Positions 1 to 7,929 of a DNA stretch of 64,000 nucleotides are shown here, in pieces (the first letter of the stretch is position 1; the number at the start of each line of letters is the position of its first letter). Both the position numbers and the translations under genes were made by a program. Source of the DNA: Bradyrhizobium septentrionale (GTDB lineage Bacteria; Pseudomonadota; Alphaproteobacteria; Rhizobiales; Xanthobacteraceae); the NCBI RefSeq assembly GCF_011516645.4, contig NZ_CP088285.1, positions 2,250,501-2,314,500 on the forward strand, given 5' to 3'. The notes under the pieces are model-generated. The model was not told where the DNA came from. It saw only the letters and a program-made list of their open reading frames with translations, and ran no database searches.

Positions 1-28
1 CGCCGGTCGCAACAAAAGCGCGCGAAGA

Positions 29-313
29 TTATTTGCGGTCTGCCGGCTTCGCTGGCGCTGCGACCGGCTGCACGGGAGCCGCCTGCTCCCACGGCGCCGG
101 CAGGATGACCCGCGCCGGCGGCAGGTTCTGCGCGGCGCGCTGCACATTCGCGTTCGCCGGCCGCGCCTCGCCGCTGGCGCTATCGGCACGTGCGATGGCG
201 ATCGTGATGCCGACCGCAAGCGCGGCGAATCCAAGTCCCGCGCCGATCGATCCGGCGGACCGGACAACGCCGGTCCGGGGACTGCTCATCGTGGCAAGAT
301 GGGATGAGGTCAT
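29..313 (-). CDS. Hypothetical small membrane or exported protein
   Basis: A 94-residue protein that I do not recognise. It has a short polar N-terminus, one hydrophobic stretch at about residues 24-42 (a single membrane span or uncleaved signal), then an Ala/Pro-rich tail with several Pro-Ala and Pro-Val repeats that probably lies in the periplasm. Codon use is GC-rich at third positions, as in its neighbours, so it is probably real. Met9 is an alternative start. It shares strand with the DUF3597-like gene upstream, about 75 bases away. Confidence 0.55.
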   Translation of the reverse strand: MTSSHLATMSSPRTGVVRSAGSIGAGLGFAALAVGITIAIARADSASGEARPANANVQRAAQNLPPARVILPAPWEQAAPVQPVAAPAKPADRK

Positions 314-388
314 CGCAACTGCTCCTCACGCAATACACGCTCGGAGCCGTGCGGGACGCGCGCGCCTCGCACGGCTCAAGGCAGCTCG

Positions 389-784
389 TCAGGTCTTGAT
401 GTCGGCCGGCAGCTTGCCGCCGTTGGCGGCGAGCTTGGCCATCACCTGCTGATGCAGCCAGACGTTCATGGTGGCGGTGTTGTTGGTATCGCCGGTGTAG
501 TGCAGCTCCTTCGCGAGCTCCTTGCGCGCCGCAAGGCTGCTGTCGAGGCCGAGCGCCTTCATCAGATCGACGATCGAGGTCCGCCAGTCGAGCTTCTCGC
601 CGGTGGCAGCGGCGGCCTTGTCGACAATCGCCGCGACGTCGACGGTTTGCGCCGCGGGCGTAGCCGATGCAGCCGAGCTTGACGGTGCTGCCGGCGAGGC
701 TCCGGGCGCAGCGGTGGTCCCAGCCGTCTTGGCCTGGGCGCCATGGCCGAAGATTGCACCCATGATGCTTCCAAAAATGCTCAT
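389..784 (-). CDS. DUF3597 family protein
   Basis: A 131-residue protein starting MSIFGSIMGAIFG. A linker rich in Ala, Ser and Pro (about residues 20-45) follows. The conserved C-terminal half reads as alpha-helical and contains LDWRTSIVDLMKALGLDSS and RKELAKELHY, the layout typical of the DUF3597 family (small proteins of unknown function, common in Bradyrhizobiaceae). There is no signal peptide and no membrane span apart from the mildly hydrophobic first 14 residues. The function is unknown. Confidence 0.75.
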   Translation of the reverse strand: MSIFGSIMGAIFGHGAQAKTAGTTAAPGASPAAPSSSAASATPAAQTVDVAAIVDKAAAATGEKLDWRTSIVDLMKALGLDSSLAARKELAKELHYTGDTNNTATMNVWLHQQVMAKLAANGGKLPADIKT

Positions 785-994
785 GATCTCTCACTCCGTG
801 CGCCCGAGACACCTTCTGCCTCATGGCTGGTTCCAGTGACGGAGCGGACGATAGGCAGGCCATTGGCCGAGCGGAAGATGACCATCGTCACTATCGGAGT
901 GTGGAACGGCGTGGTGCGGTTGAGCGGAAAGTGTGCGGTCTGCGAAGCGACCGCATGTCGAGAGCCTTTCATCGTACGCCCCACGTGCGATGAA

Positions 995-1045
995 GTCAGC
1001 CGCCCCGGCCCGATTCGCCAGCCCCGAGAAGTCGGGGCGGCTGAC
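995..1045 (-). terminator. Long GC-rich hairpin downstream of the GTPase operon
   Basis: A 13-bp perfect inverted repeat (995-1007 with 1033-1045) encloses a 25-base loop. It lies 27 bases past the GTPase stop codon. There is no strong U-run on either strand, so it is a candidate transcript end or 3' stabiliser rather than a textbook intrinsic terminator. The rest of 785-1071 holds no convincing gene. Confidence 0.4.
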
Positions 1046-1071
1046 ACAGACATGCGCCTAAGTTTCCTGAG

Positions 1072-1572
1072 CTAAAGCTGGCGACGGCGGATGGTCTGCG
1101 CGAGTTCGACGAAGCATTCCGCAATGCCTGTGCCGGTCTTGGCGCTGACCGATTTGACGCTCGACCTCGCGAGCTCGCCGATCACGCCGGCGCTTCCCGC
1201 AGCCTCCGGCAGGTCGATCTTGTTCAACAGCGCCCGGTACGGCCGGCCGGGAAATCGCTCTTCGAAACCGCGGACCAGCTCGACCATGCGGGTCACCGTC
1301 TGCGGCCGCGTGACGTCGGAGACGATGATGGCAGCGGATGCGCCGGTGACATAAACGGTATCGAAGATCTGCGTGCCGAAATCGCCGTCGGTGTCCCACA
1401 GCACGAGGCGCATGGGATCGCTGCCGTCCGCCGGCACGACGTCATGGCTCAGGATCTCGACGCCCAGCGTCGATTTGTACTGGCCCTCGAACCGGTTGTA
1501 GATCAGCCGGTAGAGGATCGACGTCTTGCCGACCCCCATATCGCCGAGCAGCATGACCTTTGCGGTGAGCAT
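1072..1572 (-). CDS. Rab/Ras-like small GTPase
   Basis: A 166-residue single-domain GTPase. G1 is GDMGVGKTS (residues 10-18). The switch-I region is YKSTLGVEI, resembling the eukaryotic Rab TIGVDF motif. G3 is WDTDGD, G4 is NKID and G5 is SAKTG. The G3 box has Asp where Ras/Rab carry the catalytic Gln (DTAGQ), which predicts weak intrinsic hydrolysis or reliance on a partner. There is no C-terminal Cys for lipid attachment. The ATG shares one base with the stop of the upstream OmpA-domain gene (TGATG), so the two were translationally coupled. Role inferred: a switch acting with that envelope protein. In this strain IS1182 lies in the upstream gene, so expression may be reduced by polarity. 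Confidence 0.9.
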   Translation of the reverse strand: MLTAKVMLLGDMGVGKTSILYRLIYNRFEGQYKSTLGVEILSHDVVPADGSDPMRLVLWDTDGDFGTQIFDTVYVTGASAAIIVSDVTRPQTVTRMVELVRGFEERFPGRPYRALLNKIDLPEAAGSAGVIGELARSSVKSVSAKTGTGIAECFVELAQTIRRRQL

Positions 1573-2030
1573 CAGCGCGACACTTCGCCTCGATAGACCG
1601 TCTCGAACGACACCCGGCGGTTGCCGCCGACGGTGGCGTCGAACCGGTCGGTGATCGGGTTCGTCGCGGCGCGCGACACCAGGATCAGCCGTGACGGGTC
1701 GACCCCAAGCGCGGTCAGCCTGCGCTGCACCTGCTCGGCCCGCTTGCGCCCCAGCGTCCGGTTGGTGCCTTCCGTGCCGCTCTGATCGGCGTAGCCGACG
1801 ATGCGTACCCTGAGATCGTTGTTGGCCAGCAATCCGGCAAGCTCGCGAAGCTGCTGCTCGGCCTGATCGGCGTCGAGGAATTCGTCGGCGTTGTAAACGA
1901 AGAAGATCGCGGTTGTGGCGATGAACCGGTCGAGCCGCCCTGCCGGACCGTCGACAACCGACTGCAGCTTGGCAACCTGCTCGCCCAACTTCGCGGACTG
2001 CTCGCCGAGCCTGTCATATTGCGCGCCTAG
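1572..2030 (-). pseudogene. 3' fragment of OmpA-domain membrane protein split by IS1182
   Basis: This is the C-terminal part of the envelope protein whose 5' part lies at 3475-4771. It encodes a heptad-like LGEQ/LGEQVAKL stretch followed by an OmpA-type peptidoglycan-binding domain: GYADQSGTEGTNRTLG, then RAEQVQRRL and NRRVSFE, with the Asp and Arg residues that bind diaminopimelate in this family. Removing the IS (2031-3474) and one CTAG copy restores an uninterrupted frame across the junction (YAALGA joined to QYDRLGEQ) and gives a protein of about 583 residues. The fragment has no start codon of its own; an open frame that enters from the IS is not a natural gene. Confidence 0.9.
2027..2030. 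repeat. IS1182 target-site duplication, left copy (CTAG)
   Basis: The four bases CTAG directly flank the left end of the IS and recur at 3475-3478 after the right end. Excising the element plus one copy restores the reading frame of the interrupted gene. Confidence 0.85.
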
Positions 2031-3474
2031 GAGCTTGTCTGGATAGTCGCTGTTCAAATCTGGTCGGGTCTGATTCAACATTGGGCGATGAGCAAGTATT
2101 TTCGGCCTTGGAACATCGATCAGACGCTGCTTCTGCCGCCGAATGTGCAGGACTTCGTGCCGAAAGGCCATGTCTCGCGGTTTATGGTTGATCTGGTGCG
2201 GGAGAGCCTCGATCTCAGGGAGATCATGGGCAGCTATGTGAGCGGGCTTGGGCAGCCGCCGTTTGATCCGCGGATGATGGTGGCGCTGCTGCTGCATAGC
2301 TATGCGAGTGGGCTGTATTCGTCGCGTCGGATTGCCAAGGCCTGCCGGGAGCGGAACGATTTTGTGATGATCGTGGCGCTGGATGCGCCGGATTTTCGGA
2401 CGATCAGCGACTTTCGCAAGCGACATTTGAAGGCGCTCGGCGCGCTATTCGTGCAGGTTCTGAAGTTGTGCGAGACGGCCGGGCTGGTCAAGCTCGGTCA
2501 TGTCGCGCTGGATGGTACGAAGATCAAGGCGAACGCGTCGAAACACAAGGCGATGAGTTATGAGCGCATGAAGAAGCGCGAGGCGGAATTGAAGGCCGAG
2601 GTCGCTCGCATGCTGGCGGCCGCCGAGGCGGCGGATGCCTCGGAGGATGAGACTTTCGGCAACAGCGACGAACTGCCGGACTGGACCGTCGACAAGCAGA
2701 AACGGCTGGCGAAGATCCAGCAAGCGATGGCGGCGCTGGAAGCGGACGCCAAACTGGCGGCGGAGGAAGAGCGCCGCATCGAGGCCGAAAAGGAACAGCA
2801 GCGCCAGGCCGAAGGCCGCAAGAAGCCGGGCAAACCGGCGGCGCTGCCATCGGAGGAACCCAATCCCAAGGCGCAACGCAACTTCACCGATCCGGAAAGC
2901 CGCATCATGAAGTCGAAGGATGGCTTCGTTCAGGCCTATAATGCCCAGGCGGCCGTCGATGCACATGCCCAGATCATTGTCGCGCAAGAACTGACCCAGC
3001 ACGGCAGCGATCAGGGCCAGTTGGTGCCCCTGATCGAGGCCATCGAGAGCAATCTTGGCCGCAAGCCGCGGCAGGCCTCAGCGGATTCCGGCTACTGCAG
3101 CGAAGCCAATCTCGAAGCGCTCGACACACGCAGCATCGATGGCTATGTCGCGCCCGGACGCGCCAAACACCCGACAGTAGCGAACGGAAAAGTCGGCGGC
3201 CCGCTGACACAGGCCATGCGAAAGAAGATCGACGATGGCGGCTTCGAAACACCCTACCGATTGCGAAAGCAAGTGGTGGAGCCGGTGTTCGGGCAGATCA
3301 AACAGGCAAGAGGCTTCCGCCAGTTCCTGTTGCGGGGCATCGAGAAAGTGCGCGCCGAGTGGACAATGATCTGCACCGTCCATAACCTCCTCAAGCTGTT
3401 CAACCTCGCAAACGCAGCCTGAGCCTGCTACTCTACAACAAATGCCCGTCACGAAAACATATCTGGACGGGCTC
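2031..3474 (+). mobile_element. Complete IS1182-family insertion sequence (1444 bp)
   Basis: The ends are imperfect inverted repeats: GAGCTTGTCTGGATA at 2031-2045, and the reverse complement of 3460-3474 reads GAGCCCGTCCAGATA (11 of 15 identical). The element carries one full transposase gene and is flanked by CTAG on both sides. The intact transposase, clean target duplication and exact frame restoration point to a recent insertion. Confidence 0.92.
2088..3422 (+). CDS. IS1182 family transposase
   Basis: A 444-residue DDE transposase. The N-terminal domain starts MSKYFRPWNIDQTLLLPP and includes PFDPRMMVALLLHSYASG. HVALDGTKIKANASKHK carries the first catalytic Asp. A charged coiled-coil insertion follows (about residues 160-260, rich in Glu/Lys/Ala), then ASADSGYCSE with the second Asp and VVEPVFGQIKQARGF with the catalytic Glu. 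All are typical of IS1182 elements of Rhizobiales. The gene looks intact and fills most of the element. It lies opposite to the interrupted host gene. Confidence 0.93.
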   Translation: MSKYFRPWNIDQTLLLPPNVQDFVPKGHVSRFMVDLVRESLDLREIMGSYVSGLGQPPFDPRMMVALLLHSYASGLYSSRRIAKACRERNDFVMIVALDAPDFRTISDFRKRHLKALGALFVQVLKLCETAGLVKLGHVALDGTKIKANASKHKAMSYERMKKREAELKAEVARMLAAAEAADASEDETFGNSDELPDWTVDKQKRLAKIQQAMAALEADAKLAAEEERRIEAEKEQQRQAEGRKKPGKPAALPSEEPNPKAQRNFTDPESRIMKSKDGFVQAYNAQAAVDAHAQIIVAQELTQHGSDQGQLVPLIEAIESNLGRKPRQASADSGYCSEANLEALDTRSIDGYVAPGRAKHPTVANGKVGGPLTQAMRKKIDDGGFETPYRLRKQVVEPVFGQIKQARGFRQFLLRGIEKVRAEWTMICTVHNLLKLFNLANAA

Positions 3475-4771
3475 CTAGCGCGGCATATTTCTGGTCGCCC
3501 GACTGGGCCTGCGCGCCCATCGTCTCGCGCATCTGATCGAGGCTCGCCTGCAGGCGCGCCATGCTCCGCTGCAGACCCGCGATGCCGGCCTGCGATGCCG
3601 CGACCTGCTCCGGTGCGGACACCAGGCCGATGCGGTTGACGATCCTGTACGGCGCCGCCGCAGCGCCGAGCGCGTCGAGCAATGGCGCAGTCTCCAGCTG
3701 ACTCGGCTCGATACCCGAGACCGCCACGCTGCGACTGCCGTGATCGAAGTCGAGCCGGAGCGGGAACGAGGCCAGCAACGGCTGCTTGACGGCTAGCTGC
3801 TCCAGCGCCGCGTGGGTCCGCCGCTCCAGCAGGCTGCGCGTCACCGACGTCACCGCAAGCCAGAGCAGCAGCCCGGCCACCGCCGCGAGCACGGCGAGCA
3901 GGATAACCTTGCCGCGCCGGCTCGCGATCCTGCGCGGGGTGTCATCGGTCTCGATCGAGCCGGCAAGCGACGCGAGCATCGGCCCATCGCAATCCGCGCC
4001 GCGGTCGATGCGCTCGATCGCATCGAAGAACAGCGAATTGATCCTGGCATTGTCGGCGGGCCGCAGCGGCCCGAGGCACTCCGCCGCCAGGATGAAGCGG
4101 GGCGAGGCGCGCAGCGCGAGCTGCCGCCCGCCGAAATCGAGCGTTTGCAGATTGCCTTCGCCGGCGAGCGCCTGCACCGAGAATTCCAGGATCGCCGCGA
4201 CCATCGCACTGAGCAGGTCGGCGCGTTCGTCGGCGGTGGCGTCGCGCTTCCAGTCCGCGATCAGGCGGCCATTGCCACGCTCGATGATCAGCAGGCGGTT
4301 GACGCGCGGCGGGTTGTCGGCGAGCACGAATTCGCTGATCGGGCGTCCCGTCACCAGCGACTTGACGCGTCCCACCCACAGCTGGGCCGAGGTCAATGCG
4401 TTGATGCGCTGCTCGAGCGAAGCAACCAGTTCGCGGAACGAATTCGCCACCGCGGCGCTGACCAGCCGGCCGACGATCGGATAGAGCGCCTCGATCATCT
4501 GCTCGCGCGAATTCTTGATCTCGCTCCGGATCGCGGAGACGACGACCGGCGCGATCGCACTGGCAAGCTCGCGCGGCCGGTTGACCTCGGCGCGCTCCAG
4601 CGCCTCCACCAGGATGCCGGCGGTTGCCGTCTCCAGGCGGTCGGCGTTGCCGACATATCGCTGCAGCGAGTCGAGATCGGCCTCCAGCGACGTCAGACGC
4701 GTCGCCTCGGGCTGAAACAGCAATGTCTTGAGCTGCTCGATCTCGCGGTTCTGGCCGGCAGCAGCTGCCAT
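3475..4771 (-). pseudogene. 5' fragment of longin/Roadblock-like, membrane-spanning OmpA-domain protein
   Basis: N-terminal 430 or so residues of the protein split by IS1182. The start is MAAAAGQNREIEQL (4771), one base after the upstream stop. Order of parts: helical, partly coiled-coil region (residues 1-150); a compact alpha/beta stretch at about 155-250 (RLLIIERGNGRLIADWKR, then DLLSAMVAAILEF and RFILAAECLGP) that resembles Roadblock/LC7 or longin folds used by GTPase partners; one membrane span at about 286-308 (KVILLAVLAAVAGLLLW); and a periplasmic part with a coiled coil. The missing C-terminal OmpA domain is at 1572-2026. Here the product would end a few residues into the IS (LGARPDMFS). 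The Roadblock assignment is pattern-based and unproven. Confidence 0.85.
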
Positions 4772-4772
4772 G

Positions 4773-5153
4773 CTAATTGCCCGAGCGGCCCGATCCCAAT
4801 TCGCTGATCGCAGCGCCGAGCTGGGTGATGGCCGCACCGACATCCTTCAGCGAGTCGAGGCGCTTCTGCTCGGTGTCCCGCTCGAGGTCGGAGAGCCGCG
4901 CCTGCAGGGCGGTGAGCTCGTTGGTGAAGTCCGCCTGCATCTGCTTGAGCTGCGCCTGCATCTCCTCGCGCAGACCCGAGAGGTTGGTCTCGAGCGAGCG
5001 TTGCGCGCCGCCGAACAAGAGATCGCGGACCTGATCGATCGCCGCCATGCCATGCGCCGCCGGATCGGCGCCGTTGCCGGCCGCCGGAGCGTTTGCCAGT
5101 CCATCGGTGGTCTGGCGCTCGATACCCTTCATGGTCATTCCCTGCTTACTCAT
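4773..5153 (-). CDS. Coiled-coil protein, first gene of the GTPase module
   Basis: A 126-residue protein if started at MSKQGMTMKGIERQ; MKGIERQ at 5132 is an alternative with a GGGA upstream. After about 35 disordered residues comes a long amphipathic helical segment (SLETNLSGLREEMQAQLKQM, then ELTALQARLSDLERD) typical of a coiled coil, ending in a short hydrophobic helix. There is no signal peptide. The stop is one base before the ATG of the OmpA-domain gene, so the three genes form one unit. It is probably a cytoplasmic adaptor of the GTPase/OmpA system. I cannot assign a family. Confidence 0.8.
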   Translation of the reverse strand: MSKQGMTMKGIERQTTDGLANAPAAGNGADPAAHGMAAIDQVRDLLFGGAQRSLETNLSGLREEMQAQLKQMQADFTNELTALQARLSDLERDTEQKRLDSLKDVGAAITQLGAAISELGSGRSGN

Positions 5154-5292
5154 GGCTGCGCGATCCGGACGTGCGGTGTCAAAAAGCAAATCCGAAACAA
5201 TCCTATAGCCAATTTTACGGGCGCGGCCCAGAGCAAGGCGAGCAATCTCAGCCGGATCAACCGCGTGGTTGTGCGGTTAGGGGCAATTATTT

Positions 5293-5949
5293 CTAGTAAG
5301 TGATTGCCTTTATTGCCAGTTCCGTACGGTTCTTGACCTGGCATTTCTCCAGGATCGTGCTGACATAGTTCTTCACGGTTCCTTCGGCCAAATGCAGCCG
5401 TTCACCGATCTCAGTGTTGCTCTTGCCCTCGACGATCAGCGTGAGAATTTCATTCTCCCGCGCCGTCAGCCCGTCGCGAACCGGCAGCTTCGCCGAGACG
5501 CGCGGGCCGCGCAGCCGCTTGAACTCGTCGAGGATCCGCGCGGCGACGCTCGGCGACAGCCCGGACTGGCCGTTGATCACGGCGCGGATCGTGCCCGCGA
5601 TCTCCTCGATCCTGGCGTCCTTCAACAGATACGCCTTGGCGCCTGCGCTGACTGCCTCGAAGATCAGATCGTTGGTCTCGAACGTCGTCAGCACCACGAT
5701 ATGGGTCTGCGGCAGCTCGCGGAGAATCCGCTGGGTCGCGGCGATGCCGTCGACACGCGGCATCTGCAAATCCATCAGGATGACGTCCGGCCGATAGCGC
5801 CGCGCGAATTCAATGGCCTGCTCGCCGTCGGCAGCACCGGGCAGGATCTCGAAATCGTCGTTCTGCTGGGCAAGCAGTGTCGCGATACCTTCCCTGATCA
5901 GCGTCTGATCCTCGGCGATCAGCACCCGTACCTTCTCAATCCTGCTCAC
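5293..5949 (-). CDS. LuxR/NarL-family response regulator
   Basis: 218 residues. The receiver domain (about 7-125) has the acidic pair ED in VLIAEDQTL, the phospho-acceptor Asp60 in VILMDLQMP, the switch Thr in VVLTTFE and the conserved Lys in YLLKDA. A LuxR-type helix-turn-helix (about 155-212) contains LTARENEILTLIVEGKSNTE and EGTVKNYVS. It lies downstream of the histidine kinase on the same strand, with a 152-base gap occupied by a dispersed repeat. It should act as the output of that kinase and probably binds the TGAC-N4-GTCA palindromes at 7238-7271. The signal and regulon are unknown. Confidence 0.93.
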   Translation of the reverse strand: MSRIEKVRVLIAEDQTLIREGIATLLAQQNDDFEILPGAADGEQAIEFARRYRPDVILMDLQMPRVDGIAATQRILRELPQTHIVVLTTFETNDLIFEAVSAGAKAYLLKDARIEEIAGTIRAVINGQSGLSPSVAARILDEFKRLRGPRVSAKLPVRDGLTARENEILTLIVEGKSNTEIGERLHLAEGTVKNYVSTILEKCQVKNRTELAIKAITY

Positions 5950-5985
5950 GGGCTTCCGTCATCCTCTCGAAGGTCTTCTCGCTCC

Positions 5986-6085
5986 AAGGCATGATCCGAT
6001 CGAATCGGATCATGCTCTCATCCTCTTGTCGGTCGCGCTACTTTACGCGAACTGGTAGCCACTTAGCTCGAAAAAACGCGCTCAA
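5986..6085. repeat. Dispersed intergenic repeat, family A (copy 1)
   Basis: A perfect palindrome, GCATGATCCGAT/ATCGGATCATGC, is followed by a diverged form of the block that other copies carry as gcgttttcttcacgcgaacc...cacttcgctcgaaaacgctct. Related copies are at 35004-35110 and 44917-45019. It sits between the kinase and regulator genes. Confidence 0.75.
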
Positions 6086-6101
6086 TGCGCGGGCCGTGAC
6101 A

Positions 6102-7172
6102 TCAATCGGCCAGCACGCCGGCAGACGCTGTCGGCAGCGCCGCCACGGGGAGCGAGATTCGGACCAGCGTTCCCTGGCCGCGCGCGCTCTCCACCGCGCA
6201 GCTTCCGCCGACAAGTTCAGCAAATTCGGCCATGCCAATCAATCCGAAATGTCCTGGAGTAGGCTCCGCGGGATCGAAGCCGCGGCCATCATCGCGGATC
6301 TCGACAACGAGCTTGCGGCCGACCGCGGCCGGCTCGGCGAAGGCGTGAAAGGAGACGCGGCGCGCCTTCGCATGTGCCTGAACATTGCGCAGCGCCTCAG
6401 AGAGGATGCGTTGAACGGTCAGGCCGCAGTCGCGCAAGCCGGGCCGTGCCTGCTCGTCGATCTGGATCGAGACCCTGACGCCGCTGCGTGCGGCGAAATC
6501 GCTCAGCAGTCCCTCGACATCGGGATCGAGCTTCAGATCGTCGGGCGTGCGCAGACGATCGATGGCTTCGCGGGCACGCGAAAGGCCGCTCGCCGCCGCG
6601 TCTTCCGCGGTCGCGAGACTGTCGGCCACGCGTGCGGGATCGGCCGACAAATAGTGCCTGATCAGTCGGATCTGGGTCAGCAGCGCCACGATCGAATGCA
6701 CCAGCGTATCGTGCAGATCGCGCGCCAGCCGAAGCCGGGTCCGCGCCAGCGAGGCAAAGCGCACCTCCGCGCTCGCCGCATCGAGCTGCTGCTCCATCAG
6801 GCGGCGGGCCCGGCGCTCGCTGCCGAGCAGCGTTTCGACCTGACGGCCCGCGAAATCCGGCATGGCGATCACGAAGTAGTGTGACTGCGCGCCATTCCAC
6901 CGCACCACCGCCGTTATCGGCTGCGTGATGTCAGGCGAGGCGCCGCGCACACCGGCCAGCGCGATCATGTCCCGCTGGCCCTCGGCAAGCGCCGCCAATT
7001 CGGCTTCCATGCCGACCAGCAGCATGCACTCGCAGCAATCGACGCCGATGGCGGGAAGCCATTCGACCAGCCGCCCGATCTTCCGCTGCATGCGCCGGTC
7101 GGCAGCGATGACGGCGAGACCGATGACATCGGCTTCTGCGGCCGCAAGCAAATCCGCGCTCAGATCGATCAT
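6102..7172 (-). CDS. Cytoplasmic sensor histidine kinase (HisKA_3, NarL-partner type)
   Basis: 356 residues with no membrane span. An unassigned N-terminal sensory region (about 1-115) contains a Cys-rich patch, VDCCECM, that could bind a metal, haem or redox signal. A coiled-coil linker leads to the HisKA_3 dimerisation domain with His154 in RDLHDTLVHS. The HATPase domain has EALRNVQAHA (N box), IRDDGRGFDP and HFGLIGM. The architecture matches kinases that pair with LuxR-type regulators such as the adjacent gene. The ATG lies about 65 bases from the paired palindromes at 7238-7271, suggesting autoregulation. Confidence 0.92.
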   Translation of the reverse strand: MIDLSADLLAAAEADVIGLAVIAADRRMQRKIGRLVEWLPAIGVDCCECMLLVGMEAELAALAEGQRDMIALAGVRGASPDITQPITAVVRWNGAQSHYFVIAMPDFAGRQVETLLGSERRARRLMEQQLDAASAEVRFASLARTRLRLARDLHDTLVHSIVALLTQIRLIRHYLSADPARVADSLATAEDAAASGLSRAREAIDRLRTPDDLKLDPDVEGLLSDFAARSGVRVSIQIDEQARPGLRDCGLTVQRILSEALRNVQAHAKARRVSFHAFAEPAAVGRKLVVEIRDDGRGFDPAEPTPGHFGLIGMAEFAELVGGSCAVESARGQGTLVRISLPVAALPTASAGVLAD

Positions 7173-7237
7173 GCGTTGCCCATTTGCTCATCGAGCAGCC
7201 CACTCTGGCGTAAGCCCGCGGCGGCCGCAAACGAATA

Positions 7238-7271
7238 TGACTTTCGTCACAACCGATCCTGACTTTCGTCA
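7238..7271. promoter_or_regulatory. Two copies of TGACTTTCGTCA, 22 bp apart
   Basis: TGACTTTCGTCA occurs at 7238-7249 and again at 7260-7271. Each copy is itself a TGAC-N4-GTCA inverted repeat. A 22-bp start-to-start distance is two helical turns, placing both sites on one DNA face. It lies in the divergent region between the kinase gene (minus) and a small basic protein (plus). The response regulator at 5293-5949 is the likely ligand; this is inference. Confidence 0.65.
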
Positions 7272-7419
7272 GATGCCGCTGCCGCTCGAAATGCGGTTTT
7301 GTTTCACGATGAGCAACAGCGCAAGCCATGTTGTGCCACATGCCGGCGTCCATGACGATGCCAGCCCGGCGCTGGGCTTCGCGGGACGCCGCGCCAGTCG
7401 ACCGGAATGTGAGCTGACA

Positions 7420-7749
7420 ATGAGGGCCGCGCCACGAAAATCGTCGCGCATCGAGCTGCGCATGTTGGCGGAAGCAGAGAAGCCTGCACGGCGCCGGCGC
7501 CTGAGTGCCACCCAGAAGGTGGCGTTGCAGGAGGCTCTCGCCGGCCGCCTGCAGCTCTATCCGCGCGGATATGCCGCGCGCAAGACCGGGCCGTTCCACT
7601 CCCGGCGCGCTATTCTCGGACTGGTGCGCGCCGGCCTGATGAGCCTCAGCGCAACGGCGCGCTACGCGGCCGTGACCAAGCGCGCGCGGGAAATTCATGC
7701 AGATCCGACGGCGGACGGCGTGGTCCAGGGCGCGATGAGTTCAGATTGA
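7420..7749 (+). CDS. Hypothetical small basic protein
   Basis: A 109-residue Arg-rich protein starting MRAAPRKSSRIELRML. It contains RRRRLSATQKVALQEALAGR, GYAARKTGPFHSRRAILGLV and SATARYAAVTKRAREIHADP. Third-position G/C is strong throughout, supporting a real gene. There is no signal or membrane span. The start is weakly defined; the frame stays open far upstream, but the upstream part lacks coding-type composition. It diverges from the histidine kinase and could be a target of that two-component system. No function is recognised. Confidence 0.55.
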   Translation: MRAAPRKSSRIELRMLAEAEKPARRRRLSATQKVALQEALAGRLQLYPRGYAARKTGPFHSRRAILGLVRAGLMSLSATARYAAVTKRAREIHADPTADGVVQGAMSSD

Positions 7750-7797
7750 ACCCTCATCGCGCCCTGGGCTCCTGTCTGCGCATCATCTCCGCGCAAA

Positions 7798-7929
7798 CGC
7801 GTTCCGCGTTTGTCGCGAGGGAAAACCGCTATGCACTTTGCGCTAACGCGGCCCGTCGGGTCCGGATCATGGTTCTCGTTTGAGCATGATCTGTTCGGAA
7901 AACCGCTATGCACTTTTCCGGATCATGCT
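7798..7929. repeat. Dispersed intergenic repeat, family A-related
   Basis: Contains two near-copies of ggaaaaccgctatgcactt (around 7820 and 7900) plus the arms ccggatcatg and catgatctgttcgg. It is related in wording to the family A repeats and abuts the stop codon of the RidA-like gene. Confidence 0.6.

Noticed and set aside
781..1053. Minus-strand open frame of 90 codons overlapping the DUF3597 start
   Set aside because: No ribosome site, no recognisable domain, and it overlaps a better-supported gene. It contains a large hairpin.
1572..2426. OmpA-domain open frame starting inside IS1182
   Set aside because: The first ~130 codons are antisense to the transposase. The true 5' part lies at 3475-4771, so this is only a chance fusion frame.
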